From the NCBI RefSeq assembly GCF_018687715.1, contig NC_056755.1, forward strand, positions 14,214,001 through 14,278,000: a DNA stretch of 64,000 nt. Direction: 5' to 3'. The notes under the pieces are model-generated. The model ran no database searches. It was not told the origin of the DNA and was given only the letters and a program-made list of their open reading frames with translations. The stretch comes from Carya illinoinensis. Its lineage: Eukaryota > Streptophyta > Magnoliopsida > Fagales > Juglandaceae. A program made the translations under genes and the position numbers. Shown here in pieces: positions 1 through 12,700 of the stretch. Position 1 is the stretch's first letter, and each line of letters starts with the position of its first letter.

Positions 1-200
1 TGCCCTATGGGTGGTGGTGGACAGATTTACAAAGTATGGCCATTTTGTTCCCATTTGTCATCCCTACATTGCTAAGATAGTGGCCCAACTCTTTATGAAA
101 CACGTGTTTAAACTACATGGAATGCCACAGTCCATCATTTCTAACAGAGTGCCACACTTTCTTCGAGGGAAAGCACTTCCACAAAGTAACAGTACAATAA
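1..200 (+). pseudogene. Ty3-gypsy integrase fragment
   Basis: A short reading frame from base 11 carries the gypsy integrase core signature VVDRFTKYGHF followed by an HPY.A...VAQLF motif and KLHGMPQSI. In intact elements this is the stretch after the first catalytic aspartate of the DDE integrase. The match ends near base 170 and the frame then runs into unrelated sequence. The normal SDRD/F motif reads SNRV here, so the second catalytic region is damaged. It is a truncated relic whose other parts may lie to the left of the window. Confidence 0.75.
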
Positions 201-431
201 TTCTCCAGATATCTCAGGCGTGACTCACATGTCTGTTAATATACTAGAAATACTGAATTACTAATAAGTCCTTACTCTAGAATGGGCTTAAGGCCCTTAC
301 AATAGCAAGTATAACAAAACAGATAACTAATATAGCTGGGCCCATTCAGCTTATATCAAGGCCCGTGATCTTCATTCTTCAGCAGCCCACTACGAGGCCC
401 ATGTTTCTTCAGCCCACAACAACATCTTAAC
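200..431. other. Unassigned spacer between two retroelement relics
   Basis: This stretch separates the gypsy integrase scrap from the copia RNase H relic. If the copia relic were complete, its 3' LTR would be expected here, but I see no similarity to the LTR at 3428-3663. It has short repeats of a GGCCC-type motif and no reading frame of note. Confidence 0.5.
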
Positions 432-3427
432 CTAGACTTCTCTGCCCGACAAGAACTGGTTCAGTACGTCAAGGGTTCTACTCCAAGCACCCATATTATC
501 ACAGTAGATCATGGGTGGGCAATTTAAAGGAATTGCCAGATCATGATAGAGATGTTGGAGCCATATGACTTCGGTGGTAGCATTGGTGACAGCTTTGAAC
601 TCAGCTTCGGTGAATGATCGAGCGATTTTAGGCTGTTTCTTAGATGACCAAGAAACTAAATTTACACCGAGGAATACACAGAACCCCCTTGTGGAACACC
701 GATAATCGGGGTAGCCTGCCCAATCGGTATTGAAAAATGCAGTGAGCTTGAAAGTTGGGATGGTGAGATTTGCAATGCAGTAGTTAATGTATGTTTCAAG
801 TACCTCTAGATTCGCTTTACGGCTTGCCAATGTGGAACTTGGGGATTATGCATGTACTGGCATACCTTGCCAACAGTGTAGGCTAAGTCAGGTCGTGTGA
901 ATGAAAGATACTGTAATGATCTGACAGTGCTGCGATATAGAGTGGGGTCTTCAAAAAGATTACCGATGAAGGCACTTAGTTTCTCTGCTATAGCCATTGG
1001 AGTCTTTACCCGTTTTGCTAGTGACATATTTGTCCATTGGAGCAGATCAAGAATATACTTCTGTTGTGTAAGAAGTAAGCCATTTGAATTTGGTGTGACT
1101 TCGACACCCAGAAAATACCATAAGACACCAAGATTAGTGATAGGAAAATCACTTCGTAGAGCTGTAACGAGATAAGAGATTTTCTGAATTGAAGATCCTA
1201 TAATCAATAGGTCATCCATGTACACAAGGACACACATCTTGCTAGTTGAAGTTGTGCAAAAAAATAGTGAAGGATCTGTAGTAGAGATACGAAAATCAAG
1301 ATCAACCAGGCGATTACTTTGGCGTGAGTACCACGCACGTGGTGATTGTCGAACGCCATAGAGGGCTTTATGCAACCTGCAAACATGAGAGGGAAATTGG
1401 GGATGAGAAAAACCAGATGGTTGAGTTATAAAAACGATCTCTTGTAATGGTCCATGCAAGAAGGCATTTTGAACGTCATATTGACGTATTGGCCAGTGAT
1501 TTGTAACGGCAAGTGCAAGAAAAAGCCAGACAATGGTTGGCTTCATGACAGGGCTGAAAGTCTCTTCAAATTCAATGTTGGACTACTGGAGGAAACCCTT
1601 TGCCACAAGACGGGTTTTCTGCCATTGTAGAGAACCATTGGCTGTAACAATGTTGGACGCTGCAGTTGATGGAACTAAGGACCACGTACGATTGGCAAGA
1701 AGAGCATTAAACTCGTGTGCCATGGCTTCCCGCCATTCATGATGCTGCTAAGCAACTGTATAACTAGTTGGTGTTTCTAGAATATCAGATGAGATGGAAA
1801 TGAGAGCACGAGGAGGTGGCCACTTGACTATTCCATCTGTGTATTGACGTGGTCGGAGAGCATTGGTGTGTGACCTTGTGATCATTGCAAGTGCAGGCTG
1901 TGGAGTAGCAGATGAATGAGAATCCTACATACTTGGTGATGATCGAGAGGTAGGGGATGAATGTGGTGGGTCCAAGACTGAAGGAGAGGAGGAATTGGGT
2001 TCAGATTGGGTTGGAGAAGGATTTAAGTGGAATAGAGAAAGGTCTGTGTGAGTTGGAGGAGAAGTGGGCTTGAGTTTAGTAGCATTAATGAAGGGAAAAA
2101 TTGCCTCATTAAATTGAACATCAATGGATGTATAAATAGCCCATAGACAAATTATAGTAGAGGAACCCCTTGTGAGATGGACCAAGACCAAGATAAGCAA
2201 ATGGAATGGATTGGTGATTAAATTTGTGGGAGTTATAAGGTGAGGTAAGGGGCCAACATTCCAAACCAAATACACGCAGGGCTTTATAGTCTGGATGTTT
2301 TTGGTGAATTAGAAAATAAGGGGATGAATTACTAAGGGATGGGGAGGGTAAGATGTTGATTAAATGGACGGCATGGGTGAATGCAAAAGGCTAGAAATGA
2401 ATTGGAATTGAAGCATGAGCAAGAAGGGCCAAGCCCGTATCCACAATGTGACGGTGTTTCCGTTCGATAATGCCATTTTGTGTGTGAGTGTGAGGGCATG
2501 TTATTTGATGTATGATTCCATGAGTTTCTAAGTATTGAGAGAAGGGTCGGAATTCACCGCCCCAATCAGATTGAAATTGTTTAATTTTTGTTTGAAATTG
2601 AAGTTCAACCTGATTTTTAAATTTAATGAAATAATCGAGAGCTTGAGATTTAGTTTTGAGAGGAAAGAGCCAAGTGGAAGTAGGGAAGGAGAATGAGGCA
2701 GAACCAGAATGGGATATGGGAATTATGGAGCCATTGCCAACACTTAAGGAATCATCACCATGGTACTCGGCAGCTTGCAAATTCAAGTTGGACAAGTCAC
2801 TTGTGATATGATGCGTTCCTACTGTGTTAGGATACTAGCTAGAATCTGAAGCATAGTTGGAGGTATAGTTTGCAGAGGTTGGTGATGAGGGAGTGTACGC
2901 CTGGTTGAAGCGGTAAATGTAAGTTATGGCAGAGTGCCCTTGGCGGTTTCAAACCTGGTACACCAAACGAGTGCCATTATGTGTAAATTGGGTATTACCG
3001 TGATTACCTCCAGGTGGTTCACGACCACGATTTGAGTGACCACGCCCACGATTGTTACAACCCCATCAATTGCCTCAACCACGTTGATTTTTAGCCGTGT
3101 ACTGAGCAGATGCTTCAGTGGGAAAAAGGCTAGTTTCATTATGGTGTATCATTCGGGCTTCATGTGCAAGTAGATGGCTAAGAATTTCATTTGGAGAAAT
3201 AGGAGTGACGCAGGAAGTAACAGAAGTAACAAGACCGTTATATTCAGGCCTAAGGCCAGCAAGAAGATAAGGAACAAAATCCTCACAAGGTAAGGGACGT
3301 CCCGCGGCAGCCATTGTATCTGCTAAAATCTTAGCATTACGAAAGTCAACCGAGATTTTATTGGTTCCTTTCTTGAGGGAGGCTTAGGAGTTGCCATGGA
3401 CGTTAGTCCTTTAGGCTCTTGATACCA
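432..3427 (-). pseudogene. Ty1-copia gag-pol relic, internally deleted
   Basis: Read on the minus strand, gag sequence (about 3400-2924), integrase (2795-2391), the linker (2275-1925), reverse transcriptase (1546-806, with YMDD at the active site) and the start of RNase H (830-432, with TDWAG and YCDN motifs) follow in copia order. Gag starts just inside the primer-binding site but skips its N-terminal part. It has a G/R/N-rich tail and a stop near 3078. The 2795-2391 frame jumps from the protease-spacer region straight into the second half of the integrase catalytic core (STWLFPLKTKS), so the GAG-pre-integrase zinc region and first catalytic aspartate are missing. RNase H loses similarity after YCDN near 490, and no 3' LTR follows. 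Several frameshifts and stops separate the parts. It is a dead, deleted element. Confidence 0.85.
3414..3427 (-). promoter_or_regulatory. Primer-binding site of the copia relic
   Basis: On the minus strand TGGTATCAAGAGC lies immediately after the LTR end. It resembles the plant copia primer-binding site complementary to initiator methionine tRNA (TGGTATCAGAGC). Confidence 0.75.
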
Positions 3428-3663
3428 TGCTAGAAGAAATGGACTCTACTATTGATCATATATATTTCCGTGAAGGAAAACTTTACAGTGATGCCTTAAT
3501 ATAGGCATGACTACAATGAAAGAGGTTTTGTACAGAGAATATTCTAGCCTAGGTAAGGTTTGATACAAGAGGGATCATGCAGACTAGGTGAAACCGTTAC
3601 ATGATTCTACTAACCTCCTTTGGCTGTGATCCTTTAGCTATGGTGACAGTCTGCTCCTTAACA
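3428..3663 (-). repeat. 5' LTR of the copia relic
   Basis: This is a 236-bp segment that on the minus strand begins TGTTAAGG, ends TTCTAGCA and abuts the primer-binding site. Its right edge coincides exactly with the point where homology to units 1 and 2 begins (CTTATGGACC), so the element or its solo end breaks unit 0 here. No matching 3' LTR was found in the window. Confidence 0.75.
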
Positions 3664-5490
3664 CTTATGGACCACTGATTGACCTAATTAGCACATTTTT
3701 TAAATAAAGGAAATTATAACCTTTCAACGGGCTTCTAATTAATCAATTAATTAATTGTGGGGATTGGGAGAAAAATAGGTTGGCCTACTACCTATATGGC
3801 CTACATTGGACATAAATGTTGTTATGAGTACAACCCGAGTCCCTTATAACCTTAAGGACTCAATATCAAAATCCAATCCAAAGAAATACAATACAATGAG
3901 ATAAAGATAACCAGATTAGCAAGATTAATCAGTAAATCAACAAGAGATAAGAAAAAAGATTAAAGAAAACCGAAATACACAAAAAGATTACGTGGTTCGG
4001 CCCTAATGGCTTATATCCATTGTAGGAACAGTCTCAGAGATCATTTTATTGATGAATCTTCAAAGCCAATGTGCCAATATACGAGATTGAACCAATACCG
4101 AGCCAAACCAAGCCACAAGAAATGGCTTCATTTTACCCTCGACAAAGCCCTAGCTCTCTCTCTACTCAGACTCACCAAATCACTCAGAGACAACAGAATG
4201 CACAAAATAAAATCCCACGGGAATCCTAATACAAAGACCTTCATATATATATATATACATGCTCAAGAGATTACACCACGTGGTTAGATCGAACGGCCCC
4301 CTTCACTTTTCATCTTTATTTTAGATGCCACCGTTTAGTACACACGTGCTCTGCACATGTCCTCAACACTGCATATATAAGAGCTGCTGCTTATCACCGA
4401 GTGTATCATTTATTTTCCGCATGCACATAAGTTAGTATAACATAGTGATCGTAAAATAATTGACACACATGACCAATATTCACAAATGTCTTTGGTGAGG
4501 GTTAATCATTTTTGTCCAAGTGATGAAAAGTCCTAAAAAAAAAATGTTAAAGGGCTTTTAAGTAAGCAACCAAAGGGAATGAATCCCACTAATCTGATAG
4601 AGAAGTTGCTCAAACTATGAATTAATTAACTCTTTTAACATATATTATATGCATGGTTTTCCATGATGAGATCTTAGTGGGAGACAGTTGGATAGTTTAG
4701 TTAGGCTTCTCTCTCACATTGATATTACCCACTCTTATATTCTAACAATTTTGTAGATTACAAATTTTATATCTATTGGACATTTGATGACATATTTACA
4801 TATTGAATTTGAGGAAACTCAATGTATTGAATGGAATTAGACTTTAAGGGTGAGCTATTGTACCCGGCCCATTGGCCTATCTACCCAAACTCACAAGCTA
4901 TTGGGCCGACTACCCTCTCACTAATATCGAGTAGGAAGGCAGATCAAAATTTATGAAATAGAAAAGCGGATGGGGTGGGCATGGATACCGACCAGCACAC
5001 TCGCCCCCTACTATGTAAGTGAAAAAGCCCTAATTTTACCTCATTGCTATTTTCTCTTCCTTATTCTCAATCTCTACTACTACTTAGACTTTATCTTCTT
5101 CTTTCATTCTTCATCTACTTCAGCTCTCTTATTCTTCTCCTTCTCTCATTCTCATTCTCCTCCTCTTTCTTCTAGCTTTCTTCTTACAGATTTATGGTTG
5201 TGGGCCACTCGAGCTGGTTGTGGCCGAGAGACCCATGACCATGCCTATCAGTCTTTACAGCCTATGACCAAGACTTGGTTGTGCGTCTTTGTGGGACCCA
5301 TGGCCAAGTCGTGACCATGGGTGGTGCTATAGGTCTTTAGAGCCCCACAGCCAAGTCATGATCGTGGGTTTTTGCAACCCAGGGCCAAGTCGTGACCATG
5401 AGTTTTTGCAACCAGCAACCAAGCCAGAGTATTGAGTGCTCGCAATCCATGGCCCTGGTTTGACCTTCTGTATCTTTGTAAGAACCCACG
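3664..5490. repeat. Segmental duplication block A, copy in unit 0
   Basis: This matches 19309-20213 in unit 1 and 47814-47935 plus 50350-51378 in unit 2. Shared landmarks are CTTATGGACCACTGATTGAC, GATCTTAGTGGGAGACAG and CACTCGAGCTGGTTGTGG. It is interrupted by a 662-bp insertion at 3819-4480. The right part (about 5200-5450) holds imperfect repeats built around GCCAAGTCGTGACCATG. No coding sequence is credible. Confidence 0.8.
3819..4480. mobile_element. 662-bp insertion with 8-bp imperfect flanking repeats
   Basis: Units 1 and 2 lack this piece. At the break the flanks read CATAAATG (3811-3818) and CACAAATG (4481-4488), against CATGAATG at the empty site, which suggests an 8-bp target duplication with one change. 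Inside is TTACGTGGTTCGGCCCTAA, a motif I associate with some plant LTRs. I found no clear terminal inverted repeats, so the class is undecided between a solo LTR and a decayed DNA transposon. Confidence 0.5.
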
Positions 5491-5499
5491 TCCAAGACA

Positions 5500-5734
5500 G
5501 TCATGGGTAAGTTGTTCTTTCATATCTATATATATATATATTTTGAAATTTATGGTTGGATCTATGTATTTGAAGTTTGGTCTGCATTTGGGGATTTGAA
5601 TGTGAAGACTTGGGATTCTGTGGGTATGTCTATTTGGAGTTTTGTTGGGCAAAGTATAAACGATAGGTTGAAAATTTGCCCATCCGTTAGACATGGGCGG
5701 ATAGATAACGACTCAAAGTTGGGCTAGGATTGGA
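5500..5734. other. Spacer between blocks A and D'
   Basis: This is AT-rich sequence with a short TA run near 5527. It contains no supported gene. Confidence 0.4.
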
Positions 5735-6255
5735 ATGGAAAATGACCAACCCGCCCATGCAGGTGCAAGTGCGGAGGGTAAGGGATGGGGCAACCCACCC
5801 AACATTTTCCACCTTGCCCATGCGGGTCTAGGTAGTGGGGGAGGGTGCTACCCTCCTTACCCCATGTTAAAATGGCCTTCTCTCTCTATAGGAATGTTTT
5901 GTGATGCCTTTTACAATTGCTACTTGGATACTAATCATAAGTTGATGATTTATTTTATATATATATTTTGGGTTTTTGGGATTGCCTTGAGATCAAAGAT
6001 AGTGATAATGGAAATGTACATGCTTAGGTTTGAGTTTTAATTTTTAACTCGCCCATATGGGTGTAGGGAGTGAGGTAGTGTACTACCAACCCAACCCAAC
6101 CCCTAGATAAAATGGATCACTTCTCTCTGGAAATGTTTTGTGATGCATTGTACAATTGCTACTTCGATGCTAATTATAAGTTGATGACTTTTTTTTTTAT
6201 TCGTTTTGGGTTTGTGGAATTGCCTTGAGATTGTAGATAATGATAATTGAATTAT
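5735..6255. repeat. Block D', two tandem partial copies in unit 0
   Basis: The motif GGAATGTTTTGTGATGC with the following TTGCCTTGAGAT stretch occurs near 5890 and again near 6130. Related copies sit at 14694 and 24980. The two copies here are a local tandem duplication. The second is cut at about 6255 by a CACTA relic and resumes at 7251. Confidence 0.65.
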
Positions 6256-7250
6256 GCAGCATGTCAATAATTTATTTTTTATTTGTATTTCTTTTAAAAC
6301 GTTACTTATTTTGCATTTTCTTTATCAAACGAGTATATGAGGTTGAGACAGCAAGAGTTGGAGTCTCACTTGGAGTGATAGTTTGATTTAGAGACGCGTT
6401 TGCAGAAGCAACAGAGAGATTAGGAGGAAAGAATACACAATGAAGTCCAAAAACAAGTGTAGAGGGAGATGATAGTCTAGATAGAGCATATTATATTACT
6501 GTAGCAGAATCACGGCAGGCGAGGAAAGAAGAAGAAATGAAAGTAATTCAATTTTCTCATTGCGTAGAACTTTTAATATATAATTTTGTAACTATATAAA
6601 ATATTGTTAGTTGTTAATTTGATGGTATAATATGATCATACAATTTGTATGTTTTTTAATTTAATGAAGTTAGTATATTTGATTTCTACGTTTGAATGTA
6701 TATAACAAATGTCCGAATGTTGGTTCACATTCAAACTAACAATCGAACATAATTACACAAAATTATGAAATAATATTCGAATGTACGACCCAACCTTCGA
6801 ATGTACTCACCCTAAAAACAAACACAACATTTGATTGTTTAAACGATTAACGTTCAAACTAACTCCGCACGTACCACTTGTGTTCGAACGTAAATATCAT
6901 ATGTTTGAACCATAATTAACGAACGTCAACTTTTTTCGTACAAATGTCAATCGGTCAGATTAATGTTCGAATGTTCTGTTGGATGTTTGAACGTTGCAAT
7001 CTGTGACAGATTTTAGCCGTCACAAAAAACTCTACATTCGAACGTTACATCAAACAGAAGATCTCCAACCGATACTAAAAATATTTTTTGTGATAGTTGA
7101 ATAGTAATCTGTAACCAATTGTTTTTTGTGATGCACATTAGGTAACAGTAGTCGTGATAGTTTCGAACCGTCACCAAATGTCTTCAGTGACATTTTAGTC
7201 ATTTTTTGTGATGGTTTTCTCTGTGACAAAAGACCAATTGTATTGTAGTG
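6256..7250 (+). mobile_element. Decayed CACTA element, right end
   Basis: The 3' terminus is GTGACAAAAGACCAATTGTATTGTAGTG in outline, ending exactly at 7250 in the CACTA terminus GTAGTG. Just inside it (7020-7230) TTTTTGTGA repeats occur, and at 6700-7060 there is an array of TTCGAAC/GTTTGAAC words typical of subterminal repeats. A short coiled-coil-like fragment around 6340-6460 (MRLRQQELESHLE, then a stop) could be the tail of a transposon gene. The left terminus was not recognised, so the element is truncated or too decayed to define. Sister units lack it. Confidence 0.55.
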
Positions 7251-7500
7251 AATGTACATGCTTATGCTTGAATTTTCTTGAAACCAAATTTTACATATAT
7301 GGTTTTACAAAATTCTATACCGCCAAACCGAGGAAATCGAAAGAGTATCTATCTATAGTACGTGAAAAAAAAAAAAATGTTGATTTTCATGTGTTTATCA
7401 CAAATGTAAAATATTGTGAATTAGACTCCGTAATTGTTTTGTTTTGTTTTTTTTTTTTTCCCCAAAAGATACGAGTAATCTTTTGTCCATAATGATCATC
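7251..7500. repeat. Block D' continuation after the CACTA relic
   Basis: AATGTACATGCTTATGCTTGAATTT onward, by position 7251-7500, matches 14830-15060 and 25110-25260. It includes the common GTTGATTTTCATG motif and a poly-T stretch at 7441-7460. No gene is present. Confidence 0.65.
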
Positions 7501-7539
7501 GCTATGAATTAATGCGCGATCTTTTATAAGAAACATTCA

Positions 7540-9519
7540 ACCCCTAGCTAGCAATGTTATGTGGAAATTATAATATGTTCTAATTTTGTCATTTATTTTG
7601 ATTAATTTAAATTTTTAATATAAGTGATAATTCTTATATGCATTTTCCAAAACATGAATATGAGCAAATTAAAATGTGAGTTTGTCCTTCTTAGAATAGT
7701 AATCATTTACATCCAGTGTATGTTTCTACTCTGCATATCAATGTACATGTAAATGTTATATTTCTTTAATTAATTTACTTTTAACGTACACAAGAATGGG
7801 AAATGGTGATGAATGGTCAACCAATCGCATAGCTCCTCATGATGTAGTGCGTCGTTTAGACTTTAGGGTGGTAAAATACGTATGTATGTATGGACATTGT
7901 TCTACGCACATTAATTAAGAGGTAATTTTTAGGGTTGGTATCGTACATTTGGCGCATGGACACAGCTTCTAGTTTAGGGTTTGCTAATTTTTCATTAGTT
8001 TGAGCCATATATGTAGTAGATGTTATTGAAATGATCACATGGTGAATTACTGAATGCATTCCTTATTCGGTATTGGTAGGCATTGATGGAGACAGAACAA
8101 GAAGAACCAAAAATAGAAGCTGACCAACTTGATCCTTAATTAGATACGTGTTTCTTTCTAATCACAAAATACATGTTTGCAATTCCTTTGACCAGCTAGA
8201 CCCATGCCATTTTCTTCTTATAAGATCAAGCTGGAAGGAATCTATCCGGCTAGCTTCACGTGTTGCTGCCTGGAAACTTCGTCTGTCAATTTATTCATGA
8301 CTTAATTTCTTTTCTCTTTTCCATGGTTGTTGACCCTTTAGCGGATCTGCGTCATCATGACGTTGGAAGTTCAAAAGACAACAACAATATTTTAGAAAGA
8401 TGCAAATGTTGCACTATTGAAGTACGTCATTAATTAATCAAGGTCAAAATTAGACTACCTAGTACTGGAGTTTCCTGATCATTATTTTTCATGTGCAATA
8501 TATGCTCATGACGGTGGCCACCTTATTAAATTAGTTATTTTATTTTAAATAATATTAGATATAGATTTATAGTTATAAATTGTGCAAGTGTCGCATATTT
8601 TTATTGAGAAAAAAATAGAATGTATTATCACAAAATTAATTTTTTCATGTGAATTTTATATTAACTCACTTTTTTCAAAAGAAGTGTGTGGCGTTTACGT
8701 ATTTTATGACTTCAAATGTATATAATTTCTCTTTCATTTTATCCTAAATTAAATTATCTACAGTATAAACTTTGCTTCCATCTTCATACATATTCAGTGG
8801 CATGCATATAACTGTTACCAACTTTGTGATGGCTTTCAATTATCCACCTTTTTTTTTCTTTTTTTATCATTATTACGTGGCCACATGGTCAAGGATCACT
8901 CGATCTTACCTTTTTGTGCCATATATTGCTTGTTCGAATGGAATTCCATAAGGTTACGTACGTTTTAATTGAAGAATCAGATTTAGAATTGAATCTCAAA
9001 TGAACCATGATTTCAAATCCAAGATTTTCATGAAAAGCTCAAGATCTTGTTTGGCATTGGTGTAAATCCAAATCCCATGCGGATTAATAAGATGGGGTTG
9101 ATCAGAAGTCTAAAAACTGTTATGCACGCTAATTGTATTAATTTTGTGACTAGGTGGTCACAAATGGGACAGTACTGTGGGAACCTCTTATTCAAACAAA
9201 CAGGCAAAGTTTTTCAAAGTACCAAACGACCCAGCATGACCTAATTTAATGTTCCACATGCAGATTTATTGTAGCAGTACTGTTGAAAAGCATGCATGAT
9301 CGATCACTACTTCAAGAAAAGCTCTCAAGCATCCGGATGAATTTCAGTGTAAAGGAAGGAATGCATGCATGATTTTCCATATATGACTGGATCTTAGTGG
9401 GAGACAGTTCGATACTTTAATTAGGCTTCTTTCTCGCATTCATCTCACTCACTGTTACCATACTCTAACAATTAATTTGTATATTATAAATTTTAATCTA
9501 TGACCGAAGTTTGATGGCA
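7540..9519. repeat. Segmental duplication block B, copy in unit 0
   Basis: The left part (7540-8060) matches 26240-26890 and 53041-53200. The right part (8100-9519) matches 20712-21905 and 53280-54728. Landmarks are GTGTTTCTTTCTAATCAC, GGTCAAAATTAGACTACC, and a second version of the GATCTTAGTGGGAGACAG motif at 9391, also present in block A. No coding sequence is supported. The copia element has inserted at its right edge. Confidence 0.8.
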
Positions 9520-9524
9520 TTTTT
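9520..9524. repeat. 5-bp target duplication, left copy (TTTTT)
   Basis: Comparison with the empty site in unit 1 (GATGGCATTTTTACATG near 24136) shows that TTTTT is present once there. Here it is duplicated on both sides of the copia element. Confidence 0.8.
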
Positions 9525-9724
9525 TATTAGAGATAGTATTATATTGTTTTTCTGTATTCTGTTATAGTGTTATAGGACTTTCTGTTAGATTATTTAAATT
9601 TTACTTTCCAGCCAATTATCCACTTGCTGTAAATAGTATATAAGCTATACTATCATTTCATGTAAAAGATAATTCGAGAAATACAATTCAGTGCTCTGCA
9701 TATTTCTTGGCTTCACTCTTTACA
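9525..9724 (+). repeat. 5' LTR of the copia element
   Basis: The LTR is 200 bp, from TATTAGAGATAG to CTCTTTACA. It contains a TATATAAG promoter box at 9637-9644. It differs from the 3' LTR at three positions: two within CCAGCCAATT against CCCGCCAGTT, and one in ATACAATT against ATAAAATT. Confidence 0.93.
9637..9644 (+). promoter_or_regulatory. TATA box in the copia LTR
   Basis: TATATAAG lies about 88 bp before the LTR end. This is a normal position for the promoter of a short copia LTR. Confidence 0.6.
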
Positions 9725-9733
9725 TGGTATCAG
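9725..9733 (+). promoter_or_regulatory. Primer-binding site of the copia element
   Basis: TGGTATCAG directly follows the LTR. It matches the first nine bases of the common plant copia site for initiator methionine tRNA. Confidence 0.85.
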
Positions 9734-9762
9734 TTTGAAAACACCTTTCCGCGCAAATCATC

Positions 9763-12700
9763 ATGACTTCTGATTTCAATTTATCTGTCTCATCTCCCAC
9801 TCCTGAGTCCTCTGATTCATCCAGTCCTTACTATCTCCATAATGGAGATAGTCCTGGATCCATTCTTGTCACTCAAATTCTTGTTGGTGACAATTATAAC
9901 ACTTGGCGTAGGTCTATGATCATGGCTCTCACTGCCAAGAACAAGGTAGGATTTGTCAATGGCTCCATTGTCAAACCATCTGATACTTCTCCTCTGTTAC
10001 CTCTTTGGACTCGATGCAATAATATGATCCTTTCTTGGATTCTTAATTCTCTTTCTAAAGAGATTGCTGCTAGCGTGATCTATGTTGATTCTGTTAGAGA
10101 TATGTGGTCTGACCTTCAAGAAAGGTTTTCTCAAAGCAATGGCCCTCGGATCTATCAATTGCAGAAGTCAATTGCCTCTCTCATGCAAAATGATCTCTCT
10201 GTCAGTGCCTATTTTACTCAAATGAAGGGTTTATGGGATGAATTGATGAATTATAGACCCTTACCTGTCTACTCATGTGGAGGTCCACGTACATTGATGG
10301 ACATGCATCAACAAGACTATGTTATGCGCTTCTTGATGGGGCTCAATGACTCTTTTTCACAGATTCGTGGACAGATACTGCTCATTGATCCTCTTCCTCC
10401 TATCAACAAGGTTTTTTCTCTTGTTCTTCAAGAAGAGCGCCAAAGAGATATTGGATCTGTTCTGGTTCCTCACATTCCATCTGCTGCACTCTCTTTTGCA
10501 GCAAAATCTGTCCATCAAACTAAACCTTCCACTCGAAAAGATAGGCCTATTTGTTCCCATTGTTCTGTTCCAAGGCATACAATTGATAAGTGTTTCAAGT
10601 TACATGGATATCCTCCTGGATATCGCTCCAAAGGGAAATTCTCTACTCCATCATCTTCAGCTCATCAAGTTGTTGCTGATTCCTCATCTCAATTTCCCCT
10701 TACACCACAACAATGCCAACAACTCTTGGCTCTTCTCAATCCTGAGTCACATGTTCCTCAGACAGCAAATGTGACTTCTCCTATTGATCATCTTTCAGGT
10801 ATATCTTCTGTTTTTTCCATAAACACTGTTTCTCCCTTGAATATTACTCCTAATGATTGGATTATAGATACTGGTGCTACGGATTATATGGTCCATTCCA
10901 CCTCCCTTTTTACTTCCTTTCATTTTGCACACAATGCATTTGTTAAAATGCCTAATGGCATTTCTGCACCGGTGACACACATTGGTTCCATTCATCTATC
11001 TCCACATCTTATCTTACATAATGTTTTGTGTGTCCCTTCATTTCAATTCAATCTTCTTTTTGTCAGTCAACTAACCAGATCTACTTCTTGTTGTCTCATT
11101 TTTTCTGGCAATGTTTGCTATATATAGGACCTCACCCATTGGAGAACGATTGGGAAGGGTAAAGCCATAGGAGGATTATACATACTGCATAAACCAGCTG
11201 CTAATGTCACTCTTCCTTGTACTCAATTTTTCAATTCTGCTTTTGTTTCTCATTCTAATAACTCTGAATTTGATGTTTGGCATAAAAGGTTGGGTCATCC
11301 CTCCTTTTCTCGAATAAAATTGTTGTCATCTGTTGTACCTACTGCTTCTATCAATAAAAATGATACTCTGTGTTCAATCTGCCCTCTTGCTAAGCATAAA
11401 AGATTGCCATTCCCTTCTCACAGTGAACATCATTCTTCTTCTCCATTTCAACTTATACACTGTGACATATGGGGCCCCTTTCAATATCAGTCATTAGATG
11501 TTTTTAAGTATTTCTTAACCATTGTAGATGACTTTTCCCGTAGCACTTGGGTATATTTGATGAAATATAAATCTGAAACTCGAGTGTTGCAGAACTTCAT
11601 TAACATGGTCAATACTCAGTTTAATTCTTCCATTAAGACCATTAGAACAGATAATGGTACTGAATTTGCTATGCCTCAATTCTTTTCTTCCAAAGGAATC
11701 ATTCATCAGCTATCTTGTGTAGCTACTCCTCAACAAAACTCAGTTGTTGAAAGAAAGCACCAGTATATTCTCAATGTTGCTCGTGCTCTTTTCTTTCAAT
11801 CCAATGTTCCTATAATTTTTTGGTCTGATTGTATTGTTACAGCAGTTTACTTGATCAACAGAATCCCTTCTCCTTTGCTATCAAATAAAACACCATATGA
11901 ATTACTTTTTCACAAACCACCTTTTCTCATCTCAAAGTGTTTGGCTCTCTTTGTTATGCATCAACACTAGCTCATAATCGATCCAAATTTGCCCCTCGAG
12001 CTAGAAGATGCATTTTCATTGGCTATCCTTTTGCCATTAAAGGCTACAAACTTTATGATCTTGATAACCATACTACCTTTATCTCTCGAGATGTTGTTTT
12101 TCACGAACACATCTTTCCCTTTCATTCTCTCAAATCATCTCTTACTGATCCACCACCTCATTCTCCTGTTTTTCCTGTCCCTATTTCTGATCAACATGTT
12201 CCATTTCCTGATCTACCTGCTTCCCTTATTGCTCATACAGAACCTGTTCCTTTGCATACAGAATCTGTTCCTTTGCATGCAGCACCTGTCCCTCCTCATT
12301 CAGACTCCAATTCTTCTATCCCTAATGAATTACCTTCCATACCAGATCCTTCTATTCTTAGAAGGTCTTCTCGAGTGCATAAACCACTTGGTTACCTGCA
12401 GGATTTTCATTGCCATTCGGCTTCCTCACAGGTTTGCTCTTCTCCATCTACTTCAAGTGGGATTTCTGGTCCTCTTCCAGGTAAACAATACCCTTTATCT
12501 CATTCACTTGATTATTCTCATTTGTCTTCAAAGCATAAAGCTTTTACCTTAGCTCTTTCCACCATTTTTGAACCTCAATTTTATCACTAAGCTGTGAAAA
12601 TTCTCCATTGGAGAGTTGCTATGGCTGAAGAAATTCAAGCCTTAGAAACAAATAATACTTGGACACTAACTACTCTTCCTCCTGGAAAGAGTCCAATAGG

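Noticed and set aside
200..431. 3' LTR of the first copia relic
   Set aside because: No similarity to the 5' LTR at 3428-3663 could be found by eye.
5200..5450. Protein-coding repeats in the GACCATG-rich part of block A
   Set aside because: Frames are not preserved among the three unit copies.
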